A DNA stretch of 25,876 nt from DATHGT01 sp035317605 (lineage in GTDB: Bacteria > Methylomirabilota > Methylomirabilia > Rokubacteriales > CSP1-6). Below, one piece after another: positions 1 to 7,807 of the stretch. The stretch spans positions 1 to 25,876 of the forward strand of contig DATHGT010000358.1 in assembly GCA_035317605.1 (NCBI GenBank). Direction: 5' to 3'. The position numbers were made by a program, and so were the translations under genes. Under the pieces are notes generated by a model, which was given only the letters and a program-made list of their open reading frames with translations, did not search any database and was not told the origin of the DNA. How positions within the stretch are numbered: the stretch's first letter is position 1; every line of letters begins with the position of its first letter.

Positions 1-749
1 GCGATCGGTTCGCCATCCTCGACGTCTGGGCCGGCGAAGTGGGGGCGGCGAAGGGACGGGAACGGGCCGAGGCGGCGCGCCAGCATTGGCGGGACCTCGC
101 GTCCCCCGACGGTGCGCTGTACGGCCCGTGGGTTCTGGTGCCGTCGCTCGACGGGCCCGGGACGGTATGGGTGCCGCCCTGCGGCCATGTCGCGGGAATT
201 TACGCGCGGACGGATGCGGGGGTGGGCTTCCACAAGGCGCCGGCGAACGAAATCGTCCATGGCGTCATGGACGTGCAGTTCGAGTTCACGCAGGAGGATC
301 AGGCGCAACTGAACGACGTCGGAGTGAACTGTCTGGTGAGCTTCCCGCGCCGGGGCATTCGGGTGTGGGGAGCACGGACCTTGAGCCAGCATCGAAATTG
401 GCGATACGTCAACGTTCGCCGGATCTTCTTGACGCTCGTTCGATGGATACATCACCACATGGACGACGTGACCTTCGAGCCGAACGATCCCGCGCTCTGG
501 GATCGGACGCGGGAACGGCTCACGGGCTTTTGCTACGAATTGTTCCAGCGCGGCGCCCTGAAGGGACTCACCCCGGAAGAGGGATTTTTCGTCAAATGTG
601 ACGCCGAGCTCAATCGGCTGGAGGAGCGCGAAGAAGGAAAGGTGCTCTGTGAAGTTGGCCTGGCGGCGCTGTCGCCGGTCGAACTCATCCTGATCCGGAT
701 CACCCGAAGCGCCGCGGGGACGACGGTGGTGGCCGCGGGCGGCGCGTGA
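1..749 (+). CDS. eCIS contractile sheath protein, C-terminal part (5' end outside window)
   Basis: The reading frame is open from the first bases (codons begin at base 3), so the gene starts upstream of the window. The visible part matches the C-terminal domain of phage-tail/eCIS sheath subunits: an RFAILDV-type strand at the very start, then VWGARTLS, a WRYVNVRR helix start, an FEPND..LW segment, GALKGLTPEEGFFVKCD and a final hydrophobic strand (PVELILIRI). In this family the domain forms the interlocked sheath mesh that contracts and drives the tube through a target membrane. A start at base 39 would cut through the conserved strand and is therefore wrong. It is the first visible gene of the operon and is followed 51 bases later by the inner tube gene. 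Family identification is from motif recognition. Confidence 0.93.
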   Translation, partial: DRFAILDVWAGEVGAAKGRERAEAARQHWRDLASPDGALYGPWVLVPSLDGPGTVWVPPCGHVAGIYARTDAGVGFHKAPANEIVHGVMDVQFEFTQEDQAQLNDVGVNCLVSFPRRGIRVWGARTLSQHRNWRYVNVRRIFLTLVRWIHHHMDDVTFEPNDPALWDRTRERLTGFCYELFQRGALKGLTPEEGFFVKCDAELNRLEEREEGKVLCEVGLAALSPVELILIRITRSAAGTTVVAAGGA

Positions 750-800
750 CGTGCCTAGTAGACGGAGCGAGACACAGACGAAAGGTAGGAGGAGGGCACT

Positions 801-1238
801 ATGGCAACCGGCGATCGAGTCGATCCCTATCGGGGTTACAACTTCAGGATCGAAATAGACGGCATCGACCGGGGGGGATTCCGGGAAGCCTCGGGTCTCG
901 ATTCGTCGCAGGATCCCATCGAGTACCGCGAGGGCATCGAGAAGCCCCTGACCGCGCGCAAGCTACCGGGGCTGAACAAGTACTCCAATATCTCGCTCAA
1001 GTGGGGGAGCACGGACGACGCCTCGCTCTGGGAGTGGCGCAAGAAGGCCATCGACGGGAAGATGGAGCGGAAGAACGGCTCGATCATCCTCATCAACGAC
1101 GCCGGCGAGGAGAAGACGCGGTGGAACTTCCGCGACGGCTGGCCGACGAAATGGACGGGACCGAGCTTCAACGCGACCGGGAATGAAGTCGCGATCGAGG
1201 CCTTGGAGATCGCCCACGAAGGCGTCGTGAAGGCATGA
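801..1238 (+). CDS. eCIS inner tube protein (T4 gp19/Hcp-like)
   Basis: A 145-residue protein of the T4 gp19-like phage tail tube family. It has the usual opening YRGYNFRIEIDGI, the FREASGLDSS segment, LKWGSTDD..LWEWRKKAIDG and a C-terminal W-T-GPSFNATGNEVAIEALEIAHEG. Such proteins form hexameric rings that stack inside the sheath and make the tube that carries cargo. Length is normal for the family. The start is supported by a strong AGGAGG site about 6 bases upstream, the best ribosome binding site in the operon, as expected for a subunit needed in many copies. The stop overlaps the next start (ATGACGG, start at 1235). Confidence 0.95.
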   Translation: MATGDRVDPYRGYNFRIEIDGIDRGGFREASGLDSSQDPIEYREGIEKPLTARKLPGLNKYSNISLKWGSTDDASLWEWRKKAIDGKMERKNGSIILINDAGEEKTRWNFRDGWPTKWTGPSFNATGNEVAIEALEIAHEGVVKA

Positions 1239-1600
1239 CGGTGCAAACCGAGTTCCCGTTCACGCTCCCGCACGGGTTCGTGGACGCCGAGGGCAACGTT
1301 CACAAGGACGGTGTCATGCGGCTCGCGACCGCCCTGGACGAAATCGGGCCGATGAAGGATCCGCGCGTCCAGACCAACCCCGGCTACCTGGTGGTGATCC
1401 TGCTGTCGCGGGTGGTCCAGAAGCTCGGGGAGCTGCCGCAGATCAATCCCAAGGTGATCGAGGGGCTGTTCGCGGGCGACTTCGCGTTCCTGCAGGATTT
1501 CTATCGCCGGATCAACGTGAACGGTCATGGGCGGGTGGGGGTGACGTGTCCGGAGTGCGAGGCCAAGTTCGAGGTCGAGGTGAATTCGCCGGGGGAATGA
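1235..1600 (+). CDS. eCIS/phage tail assembly protein
   Basis: A 121-residue soluble protein that overlaps the tube gene by 4 bases (ATGA). It resembles the short tail-assembly proteins that lie between the tube genes in eCIS loci and phage tail assembly chaperones: FTLPHGFVDAEGNVHKDGVMR, then DPRVQTNPGYLVVILLSRV, then a helical part, GLFAGDFAFLQDFYRRIN, and a terminal VTCPECEAKFEVEV. The last segment has a single Cys-X2-Cys knuckle, half of a zinc ribbon, which might bind a metal between two subunits. I infer a role in tube or baseplate assembly rather than as a major structural part. Exact biochemical role is unknown to me. Confidence 0.82.
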   Translation: MTVQTEFPFTLPHGFVDAEGNVHKDGVMRLATALDEIGPMKDPRVQTNPGYLVVILLSRVVQKLGELPQINPKVIEGLFAGDFAFLQDFYRRINVNGHGRVGVTCPECEAKFEVEVNSPGE

Positions 1601-1761
1601 TGGGCTACCCCTCAGACCGGTTGTTTGAGGAGGTAGCCTACATCGCCTACCACTTCCACTGGCCCCATGGGCAGATCATGAGCCTCGATCACCGGGAACG
1701 TCAGCGATGGGTGGAGGAGATCGCCAAGATCAACAAGCGCCTCAACGAGGCGACGGGGTAG
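1597..1761 (+). CDS. DUF6760-like eCIS miniprotein
   Basis: A 54-residue protein whose ATG overlaps the previous stop (ATGA at 1597). The start at 1597 is chosen over an upstream in-frame start at 1546 because the conserved part begins at GYPSDRLFEEVAYIAYHFHW and the extension would overlap the previous gene by 55 bases. The pattern YPxDRLxEEVAxIAYHFHW followed by LDHRERQRWVEEIAKIN is what I recall of DUF6760 proteins, which occur at this place in eCIS loci. It lacks a signal or membrane segment. The role is unknown; size and position suggest an assembly helper. Such short genes are easily missed by gene callers. Confidence 0.85.
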   Translation: MMGYPSDRLFEEVAYIAYHFHWPHGQIMSLDHRERQRWVEEIAKINKRLNEATG

Positions 1762-1774
1762 GGGCCCGTCCGTC

Positions 1775-2260
1775 ATGGCCGGAGGACCGGGCTCGACCCG
1801 CGGGCTGGACAAGGACCCCTTTGCGTCGTTCCGCTTCTCCGTGAAGATCGGCAACGCCGACCCCGCGGACCGGGTGTGTGGATTCAGCGAGGCCTCGGGC
1901 CTCGCCGTCGAGACCGACGTGGAGACGTTCCGCGAGGGCGGCGTGAACACCCATGAGATCCAGCTGGCCGGCCCCTCGAAGTTTCCCTCGAAACTGGTCC
2001 TGAAGCGTGGCCTCGCCGAGGCGGAGCTGTGGTCCTGGTATCAGGACGTGATGCGCGGCAAGGTCGAGCGGAAGACGGTGACGGTGATCCTCCAGAACTA
2101 CGGCGGTCAAGCGGTGTGGCAGTGGGTGTTCAGCCGGGCCTGCCCGGTGAAGTGGAGCGGTCCGGAGTTTCGCGCCGGCACCGCGGAGGTCGCGTTCGAA
2201 TCGATCGAGCTGGTGCACAGGGGCCTGGACGCCGGCGGGACGAGCAGCGGTCGTAAGTGA
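1775..2260 (+). CDS. second eCIS tube protein (Afp5-like tube initiator candidate)
   Basis: A 161-residue member of the same tube family as the gene at 801: DPFASFRFSVKIGN, GFSEASGLAVETDVE, FPSKLVLKRGLAEAELWSWYQDV, VILQNYGGQAVWQWVFSRACPVKWSGPEF and EVAFESIELVHRGL. In characterised eCIS particles a distinct tube paralogue sits at the baseplate end and starts tube polymerisation. Its position, after the assembly proteins and before the LysM and hub genes, fits that role, which is inferred from gene order. Compared with the 801 paralogue it has a longer N-terminal arm and a Gly/Ser-rich C-terminal tail (GGTSSGRK). Confidence 0.9.
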   Translation: MAGGPGSTRGLDKDPFASFRFSVKIGNADPADRVCGFSEASGLAVETDVETFREGGVNTHEIQLAGPSKFPSKLVLKRGLAEAELWSWYQDVMRGKVERKTVTVILQNYGGQAVWQWVFSRACPVKWSGPEFRAGTAEVAFESIELVHRGLDAGGTSSGRK

Positions 2261-2272
2261 CCGGCCGGATCC

Positions 2273-5200
2273 ATGGCAACCGGATCATCGAGGAAGGCGG
2301 GCGGGATGGACGGTCATTCGGGGAGCTGGAACGACCCGAATGGCCTGGGCTGGCGGGTGTGGCACCGCACGCAGTCCACCGGTCTGCTGGCTCAGCACGT
2401 CCAGAGGCAGCTGGCCCGGCTTCGTAGCGGGAGCCCGATCGCCCGTCACTCCCTCGCGTCGGAGATCCGACGTCGCTGGGGCCTGGGTGGCCAGGGCGTT
2501 TGGCTCGGCGGAGACCTTCCCCTGTTCTGGAGGCACCTTCATGGGCTTGCCCCGAATCCGGGGCGATACGATCTGTCGAGGACCACGGAACCGGTGCGAC
2601 GCTCCGCGGACGTCGGATCGTCCGTCACGTACCGCCTGCCGGCGTCTTCGGTCGACGTGATCGCCCGGTTTCCGACCTCGGTGACGGTCGACAACGCCCC
2701 TCCGCCGTCGCTGCCGGGACCGGCTCCGCTCGCCCAGACCAGGCGGCTGCCGCAGGCGGCGGCGCCGGAGCGCGCGGCGCCGTCGCGCCCGACGACACCA
2801 GCACGGGCGACGGCGACGCCGAGAGGATCGGCCGGCCGTCCGTTCGAGCAGCGACCGGACGTGCCGCCGGAATCGGTGGAGCACGCGGCCGGGATGCCCG
2901 TGGCTGCGCAGACGACGGTGCTGATGCCGGAACGCGGAAGCGGCTCCCGCGACTCCGCGACGGACTCCGGCGCAGCGCGTGCGGAAGCCCAGCCCGCTTC
3001 GACCGGTCGAGACCCGGACGGAGTGATTGACCCAGCCGCGGTGCTCTCGACGTTCGCGAGTCCTCTCCCGCCAGCGGCGCCGGCCGGGGTGGCCCGGGGT
3101 GATCGGGTGAATCTCGGGAGGGCGTGGCTCGCTCGTGAGATCGCCGCACCGAGGATTCGGCCGACGGCGCTCGTGCGAACGGTCGACGTCACGTCGTCGA
3201 TCACCGGGGTCCGATCGGGCCGGGTGGCCGGACCGCTCACGTATCGAGCCAGCTTGCGCGGAGCTCCGGAGTCGATCGCACGCGCGACGTCCGGCGAGGC
3301 GCAGAGGTCGCTGATTGCCGCGGTTCCCCACCTCGGTGCCGCTCCTCGCGACGTCGCGCGCGGCGACGTGGCGCGCGGCGACGTGGCGCGCGGCGACGTG
3401 GCGCCGCCCGTTCCTGCAGACCCGGCGGAGCCGCGACGCGTTGCGCGCGCCGTCCTCGTGACTCCGACACCCGGGGCGACAGGCGTGGAGCTCGCGCCCG
3501 CCGGTTCTCCCATGGCACCTCCCGTCCTCAGGTCACCCCGGACGCTCCCGCCGGGTTGGGCCGGATCGATGGAGAGCGCCATCACGCACCCCGAAGCACA
3601 CGAGGCGGGTCACGGCCGGCTTCTCACCGTCCGACACGGCACGGCGGTGTCCCGCGTTGCCCGATCCGCCTCTCGCTTCCCCGGTGATGACCGTGCGCTG
3701 CCGTTCGGCGTGACGGCCGATCCGCGCGTGGCATCGCTCGAAGGCCACCTGCCGGTGGCACTCGCGCGGATGTCCGGACCGTTCCACCCGCGGCGCGCGC
3801 CCACGGTCGTTCGGCCGGGGCCTTTCGCCGGTCAGGACAGGTTCCGCGACGACCGAGCGCCCGCCGACTCCCCTTCGGGAGTCGGCGCTCTGGCTCGCTC
3901 CGCGGAAGCCTCCTTCGGCCGCGGCGTGTTGTCCCCTCGGGTGCAGGGCCACATCGCGCGAACGGCGGCGACCAGCGATCCGGTGTCGACGGTTGGTGCT
4001 CCCGAAGATCGCCCGTCGACGGGCGAAGGGGCTCAGCAACCGGCCGTGTCGGCGACGATCACGGGCGGCCGTGGTTGGACGGGGGTCCGTGACGCGATCA
4101 TCGCCCGCGATTGGACGGGGGTCCGCGATGCGATCATCTCTCGCGTTTGGACCGGCGTCCGTGATTCGACCGGCGTCCGTGATTCGACGAGCGCCCGCGA
4201 TTTGAATCGCGTCGGGGCTTCGGCAGCGCCGCCTGCCGGCGAAGGAGGATCGGTATTGGAGCGCCTCATCGCCCGGTGGACGGCCCCGGGGGGATCCTCG
4301 TCCGGCGTCTCCACGTCTCCCGGCAGGGTCGAGGGGCAGCCCGAGCGAACCGCGGCGACGAGCGAGCTGGTGTGGACCGTCGATGCCCGCGCGAACCGCC
4401 CGCCATCGGGTGACGATCGTCGGCCACCGGCCCCGGCGGCTGGCGCGGGTGGTTCGATCGCAGCCTCCACTTCGGCGGCGGGGCCCGCGGCGGGAAGATC
4501 GATGACACCGTCGATAGGTGCATCGATGTCCATGACGAGCGGGGACGGGCCCATGCTCGTGGAACGCGCCGTCGTTCGGCGGACGGTCCTCGACGGTGGG
4601 CACGAAACGCAGAGCCGGCCGGAGGGGACACCGGCGCACGCCGCTCGACTGCTCGTTGGGGGGACTGCTCGCACGCCGACCGCCATTCGGCACGGCGCGG
4701 GGCCCATGGCGGCGCCGACGCTGGTCGCCAGGTCGGCGGCGATTCACGCGGATCCGGCCCGTCCATCCGCGGGCGCCGGCGCGCCGCTGCCGGCGGTCCG
4801 CCTGATGGACGTCGTCGTCGCCCGACGGAATGCGAGCGCCCCCCCGCTCGTCGCTGCGGACTGGAATACCGCCGCTCCACCGGGCGTCGCCGCCGATTGG
4901 AATACCGTCGAGCCACCGCTCGTCGCCGTCGGACGGAATGCCGACGCCGCGCCGGTCGCGCCGGACCGTCACCCGCGACCGGCCGTCCTGACGACGGTGC
5001 TCGCGGCCATGCGCTCCATGACGACATCAAGGCTCGCCGCCTTTCCCACGGCCGGCGCTCCGGCGGATGAGCCATACCTCGCCTCGGGACCAGCGGCGAC
5101 GGGTGGGGGTGAGCTGCTGCTGGTCGTGCGCCCCGCGCCGGCCGCTGACGGCCGCGCATTGGCCGTTCAGCGAACGAGCGAGTCCTTGGTTCAGACGGCG

Positions 5201-5425
5201 CCGCCGCGTGGTGGAAGCGATCCAGCTGGATCGGCGGAGAGTCGCCTTCCGGTCGTCGCCGGGCTGGACGTTCGGGTGGGTGAAGCGCAAGCGGGCGCGG
5301 CGAGCGCGCCGACCGCGCCCGTCGACCTGGACGAGCTCGTCGACCGGGCCTGGCAGAAACTCATGCACAAAGTGACCATCGAACAAGAGCGACGGGGGTA
5401 TACACGGTGGCCCTGGCAAAGCTGA
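2273..5425 (+). CDS. giant disordered Pro/Ala/Arg-rich repeat protein of the eCIS operon
   Basis: A 1050-residue protein of unknown function. Only the ends look folded. Residues about 20-105 contain Trp-rich segments (WRVWHRTQSTGLL, RRWGLGGQGVWLGG, LPLFWRHLHGL). The last 35 residues form a helix-like segment (VDLDELVDRAWQKLMHKV.IEQERRG) of a type I associate with other eCIS loci at this place. The roughly 900 residues between are low complexity, rich in Ala, Pro, Arg, Ser and Thr, with almost no Lys and no Cys seen. They contain 12-residue tandem repeats at two sites and a 5-residue repeat at a third. An alternative start at 2306 has AGGAAGG 8 bases upstream, while 2273 has no clear site. The 3' end overlaps the next gene by 19 bases. 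Possible roles are ruler, scaffold or cargo carrier; none is proven. Confidence 0.8.
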   Translation: MATGSSRKAGGMDGHSGSWNDPNGLGWRVWHRTQSTGLLAQHVQRQLARLRSGSPIARHSLASEIRRRWGLGGQGVWLGGDLPLFWRHLHGLAPNPGRYDLSRTTEPVRRSADVGSSVTYRLPASSVDVIARFPTSVTVDNAPPPSLPGPAPLAQTRRLPQAAAPERAAPSRPTTPARATATPRGSAGRPFEQRPDVPPESVEHAAGMPVAAQTTVLMPERGSGSRDSATDSGAARAEAQPASTGRDPDGVIDPAAVLSTFASPLPPAAPAGVARGDRVNLGRAWLAREIAAPRIRPTALVRTVDVTSSITGVRSGRVAGPLTYRASLRGAPESIARATSGEAQRSLIAAVPHLGAAPRDVARGDVARGDVARGDVAPPVPADPAEPRRVARAVLVTPTPGATGVELAPAGSPMAPPVLRSPRTLPPGWAGSMESAITHPEAHEAGHGRLLTVRHGTAVSRVARSASRFPGDDRALPFGVTADPRVASLEGHLPVALARMSGPFHPRRAPTVVRPGPFAGQDRFRDDRAPADSPSGVGALARSAEASFGRGVLSPRVQGHIARTAATSDPVSTVGAPEDRPSTGEGAQQPAVSATITGGRGWTGVRDAIIARDWTGVRDAIISRVWTGVRDSTGVRDSTSARDLNRVGASAAPPAGEGGSVLERLIARWTAPGGSSSGVSTSPGRVEGQPERTAATSELVWTVDARANRPPSGDDRRPPAPAAGAGGSIAASTSAAGPAAGRSMTPSIGASMSMTSGDGPMLVERAVVRRTVLDGGHETQSRPEGTPAHAARLLVGGTARTPTAIRHGAGPMAAPTLVARSAAIHADPARPSAGAGAPLPAVRLMDVVVARRNASAPPLVAADWNTAAPPGVAADWNTVEPPLVAVGRNADAAPVAPDRHPRPAVLTTVLAAMRSMTTSRLAAFPTAGAPADEPYLASGPAATGGGELLLVVRPAPAADGRALAVQRTSESLVQTAPPRGGSDPAGSAESRLPVVAGLDVRVGEAQAGAASAPTAPVDLDELVDRAWQKLMHKVTIEQERRGYTRWPWQS
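3356..3400 (+). repeat. 15-bp tandem repeat, three copies, coding (ARGDV)3
   Basis: Three identical 15-base units (GCGCGCGGCGACGTG) at 3356-3370, 3371-3385 and 3386-3400. They encode ARGDV three times inside the disordered region of the 1050-residue protein. A diverged partial copy precedes them. Exact identity suggests recent slippage. Confidence 0.95.
4076..4204 (+). repeat. 36-bp tandem repeat encoding WTGVRDAIIARD-type units
   Basis: Two nearly identical 36-base units (4076-4111 and 4112-4147) encode the 12-residue unit WTGVRDAII(A/S)R(D/V). A third begins at 4148 and breaks down into shorter TGVRDST and TSARD units. It lies in frame within the disordered part of the 1050-residue eCIS protein. 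Confidence 0.92.
4823..4966 (+). repeat. 36-bp imperfect tandem repeat, four copies, coding
   Basis: Four in-frame 36-base units (4823-4858, 4859-4894, 4895-4930, 4931-4966) encode 12-residue units of the type (D/R/G)(W/R)N...PPLVAA. The two central units, both starting DWNT, are the most alike. The sequence is unrelated to the array at 4076 but the period is the same. Confidence 0.85.
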
Positions 5426-6087
5426 AGATCAAGACCAAGCGGGGAGAGCAGGCGAAGGGCGGCGTCACCGAGATCGAGGCCCATTTCAATCCCACCAAGA
5501 TCGTGCTCGGCAAGAGCGTGAAGCTGCTGCCGCAGCCGGCGAAGGGGCGCGACGTCCCCGAGCAGCAATTCGGCAACGGAGATCCGCGGACCTTCAACCT
5601 GGATCTCCTGTTCGACACCTACGATACCGACACGCTGCCCAAGGAAAAGGTGACCGTGTACACGGGCAAGCTGGACCTGCTCACCGTGGTCAGCGAGGCG
5701 TTGCACCGGCCGCCGATCTGCGAGCTGTCCTGGGGGACGTGGGTGTTCTTCGAGGGTGTCCTGGAGAAGCTCGATCACGAGTACACGCTCTTCATGGAGG
5801 ACGGGACGCCGGTGCGCGCCACGTCGCGCTGTGTGTTCAAGGAATATCGCGACAATCCACGGGACTCACGGGAACAAAACACGCATTCTTCCGACGTCGC
5901 CAAGCAACGGGTCGTCAGACGCGGCGACACCTTGAGCGGCATCGCGGCGGCCGAGTATCTCGATCCCGGTCTGTGGCGGCCCATCGCCGATTACAACGGC
6001 CTCGAGGATCCGCTCGACCTGGAGCCGGGCATGGTGTTGCTGCTGCCCACGCTCACGGTGAGCCGAGGGGGACGGTCGGACACGTGA
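5407..6087 (+). CDS. eCIS tube/baseplate adaptor with LysM domain (Afp7-like)
   Basis: A 226-residue protein of the contractile injection system tube-protein family (gp53-like). It has an N-terminal domain (about residues 1-150: HFNPTKIVLGKSV, RTFNLDLLFDTYDT, LHRPPICELSWGTWVFFEGVLEKLDHEYTLF) and a C-terminal LysM module (about 168-220: VVRRGDTLSGIAAAEYLDPGLWRPIADYNGLEDPLDLEPGMVLLLP). In eCIS particles this protein joins the tube to the hub; in that setting LysM is thought to hold protein parts together rather than bind peptidoglycan. The GTG start at 5407 lies inside the end of the previous gene, with a GGGGGT stretch upstream. The stop overlaps the next GTG start (GTGA). Confidence 0.9.
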   Translation: MALAKLKIKTKRGEQAKGGVTEIEAHFNPTKIVLGKSVKLLPQPAKGRDVPEQQFGNGDPRTFNLDLLFDTYDTDTLPKEKVTVYTGKLDLLTVVSEALHRPPICELSWGTWVFFEGVLEKLDHEYTLFMEDGTPVRATSRCVFKEYRDNPRDSREQNTHSSDVAKQRVVRRGDTLSGIAAAEYLDPGLWRPIADYNGLEDPLDLEPGMVLLLPTLTVSRGGRSDT

Positions 6088-7151
6088 CGAACGCACGCGA
6101 CTTCGACGTCCTGGTCCCGGAGGTCAAGCTGCGCATCGACGGCAATGCCCTGTCGTTCAACGCCGCGTCGGACATCGTGTCGGTCCACGTGCTGGAAGAC
6201 GTGAACGCGGCCGGGATGTTCACCCTCACGCTCCTGAGCTGGGACAACAAGGCGATGCGGGTGACCTGGATCGACGACGATCAATTCAAGGAGGGCAATG
6301 CGGTCGAAATCGACATGGGCTACCGCGACAACATGAAGACCCTGTTCAGCGGAGAAATCACCGGGCTGGAGCCGCAATTCTCCACCGAGGCGGCTCCCCT
6401 GCTGACCGTGCGGGGCTATGACCGGCGTCATCGGCTCATGTCGCGGCGCAAGACGCGGACCTTTCTGAAGATGCGGGACAGCGAGATCGCCGAGCAGGTC
6501 GCGGGCGACTGGAGTCTGACCCCGGACGTGACGGATACGCGCGTGGCGCTCGACTACGTGATGCAACACAACCAGAGCGACTTCGCATTCCTGGGCGAGC
6601 GGGCCCGGCGGATCGGCTACGAGCTGGTCGTGAAGGACAAGACCCTGTCGTTTCGCCCGAGGAAGAGCGACGGCGGCCCCGTCCTCACCCTGCACCGCGA
6701 CGTCGAGCTGCTCGAGTTCAACGCCCGTCTCACCACGATGGGACAGGTCGAGGAGGTGTCCGTGCAGGGGTGGAGCGCCAAGAACAAGGAAGGTCTGGTG
6801 GCGAAATCGTCAGTCGGCGACGAACGTCAGATGGGCGGTTCCGCCTCGGGCCCGGCGACGACCCGGCGGGCCTTCGCCGGGACCGGCGGCACCACGGTCG
6901 CCGTGCCCGTCCTCGGCCAGGCCGAGGCGGATCAGCTCGCCCGCGGCTGGTTCTCCGAGATGGCGCTGAACTACGTGGAGGGATATGGACTCTGCATCGG
7001 CGAGCCGAAGCTCCGGGCCGGCGTTCTGGTGAAGATCGAGGGGGTGGGCCGGCGCTTCAGCGGCTCCTACTACGTGACGAGCACCGAGCACAGCTATCGA
7101 CCGGGAACCGGCTATCGCACCGCGGTCGGTCTCAGGAGGAATGCGACGTGA
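6084..7151 (+). CDS. baseplate hub protein (phage late control D / gp27-like)
   Basis: A 355-residue hub subunit. The GTG start at 6084 overlaps the previous stop (GTGA) and places the conserved beginning (FDVLVPEVKLRIDGN) near the N-terminus. Family marks include VHVLEDVNAAGMFTLTLLSWD, the GYRDNMKTLFSGEITGLEP segment, YDRRHRLMSRRKTRTF, a C-terminal half with NQSDFAFLGERARRIGYEL, and a final GRRFSGSYYVTSTEHSY. Trimers of such proteins form the central hub that holds the spike. In Afp and PVC the hub and spike are one VgrG-like protein (Afp8); here they are two genes overlapping by 4 bases. Coordinates before 6084 in the same frame are open but carry no conserved sequence. Confidence 0.92.
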   Translation: MTNARDFDVLVPEVKLRIDGNALSFNAASDIVSVHVLEDVNAAGMFTLTLLSWDNKAMRVTWIDDDQFKEGNAVEIDMGYRDNMKTLFSGEITGLEPQFSTEAAPLLTVRGYDRRHRLMSRRKTRTFLKMRDSEIAEQVAGDWSLTPDVTDTRVALDYVMQHNQSDFAFLGERARRIGYELVVKDKTLSFRPRKSDGGPVLTLHRDVELLEFNARLTTMGQVEEVSVQGWSAKNKEGLVAKSSVGDERQMGGSASGPATTRRAFAGTGGTTVAVPVLGQAEADQLARGWFSEMALNYVEGYGLCIGEPKLRAGVLVKIEGVGRRFSGSYYVTSTEHSYRPGTGYRTAVGLRRNAT

Positions 7152-7795
7152 TCGGCGCCGAGGTGGTGCGCGCGCTGGGAGCGCCGGTCGCTCCGCACGA
7201 CCGATTCTACGGAGTCGTCGTCGGCATCGTCACGAACAACCAGGATCCCGAGGACATGCACCGGGTGAAGGTGCGGTTCCCGTGGCTCAGCAACGACGTG
7301 GAGAGCAACTGGGCGCGGGTGGCGGCGCCGATGACCGGCAAGGACCGCGGCACGTATTTTCTCCCCGAGGTCGACGACGAGGTCCTGGTGGCCTTCGAGC
7401 ATGGGCAGGTCGACCATCCCTTCGTCGTGGGGAGTCTGTGGAACGGACGGGACACGGCGCCCGAGTCCAACGCCGACGGGCAGAACAACCACCGCACGAT
7501 CAAGTCCCGCAGCGGTCACGTGCTCCGCTTCAACGACAAGGCGGGCGGGGAAACGATCGAGATCATCGACCGGACCGGAAGCAACAAGATCGTCATCGAC
7601 AGCGCGGCGAACACCATCACCATCGAGGCGAAGTCGGACATCACGATCAAGTCCGCGATGGGTAAGCTCACGATGCAGGCCAACGGCATCGAGATGAAAT
7701 CACAGCTGGGGGTGAGCGTGGAGGCGTCCACGAACATGGACCTCAAGGCCAACGCGGTCGTCACGGTCAAGGGCGCGATGATCCGCCTGAACTGA
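7148..7795 (+). CDS. baseplate spike protein (gpV/gp5-like, VgrG C-terminal half)
   Basis: A 215-residue spike subunit. An OB-fold domain (about residues 18-105: FYGVVVGIVTNNQDPEDMHRVKV, then WARVAAPMTG, YFLPEVDDEVLVAFEHG, PFVVGSLWNG) is followed by a beta-helix needle with short repeats (IEIIDRTGSNKIVIDS, ITIEAKSDITIKSA, LTMQANGIEMKS, VSVEASTNMDLKA). The GTG start at 7148 is supported by AGGAGGA 7 bases upstream and a GTGA overlap with the hub gene. The nearby ATG at 7141 belongs to another frame and is rejected. The trimer forms the needle below the hub and carries the PAAR tip encoded next. I see no lysozyme or toxin domain. Confidence 0.93.
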   Translation: MIGAEVVRALGAPVAPHDRFYGVVVGIVTNNQDPEDMHRVKVRFPWLSNDVESNWARVAAPMTGKDRGTYFLPEVDDEVLVAFEHGQVDHPFVVGSLWNGRDTAPESNADGQNNHRTIKSRSGHVLRFNDKAGGETIEIIDRTGSNKIVIDSAANTITIEAKSDITIKSAMGKLTMQANGIEMKSQLGVSVEASTNMDLKANAVVTVKGAMIRLN

Positions 7796-7807
7796 CGGAG
7801 ACATGGG

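Noticed and set aside
3356..4966. CRISPR array
   Set aside because: The repeats are contiguous, in frame and of 15 or 36 bases with no unique spacers, and lie inside a coding region.
2285..4972. Long open frames on the minus strand and in other frames across the disordered-protein gene
   Set aside because: They are shadows caused by high GC and third-position bias. They are Arg/Pro-rich without domains or ribosome sites, whereas the plus frame has conserved ends and fits the operon spacing.
7141..7665. ATG right after AGGAGG as the start of a 174-codon gene
   Set aside because: It is in the wrong frame for the gpV-like spike. The GTG at 7148, 7 bases after the same ribosome site, opens the conserved frame.
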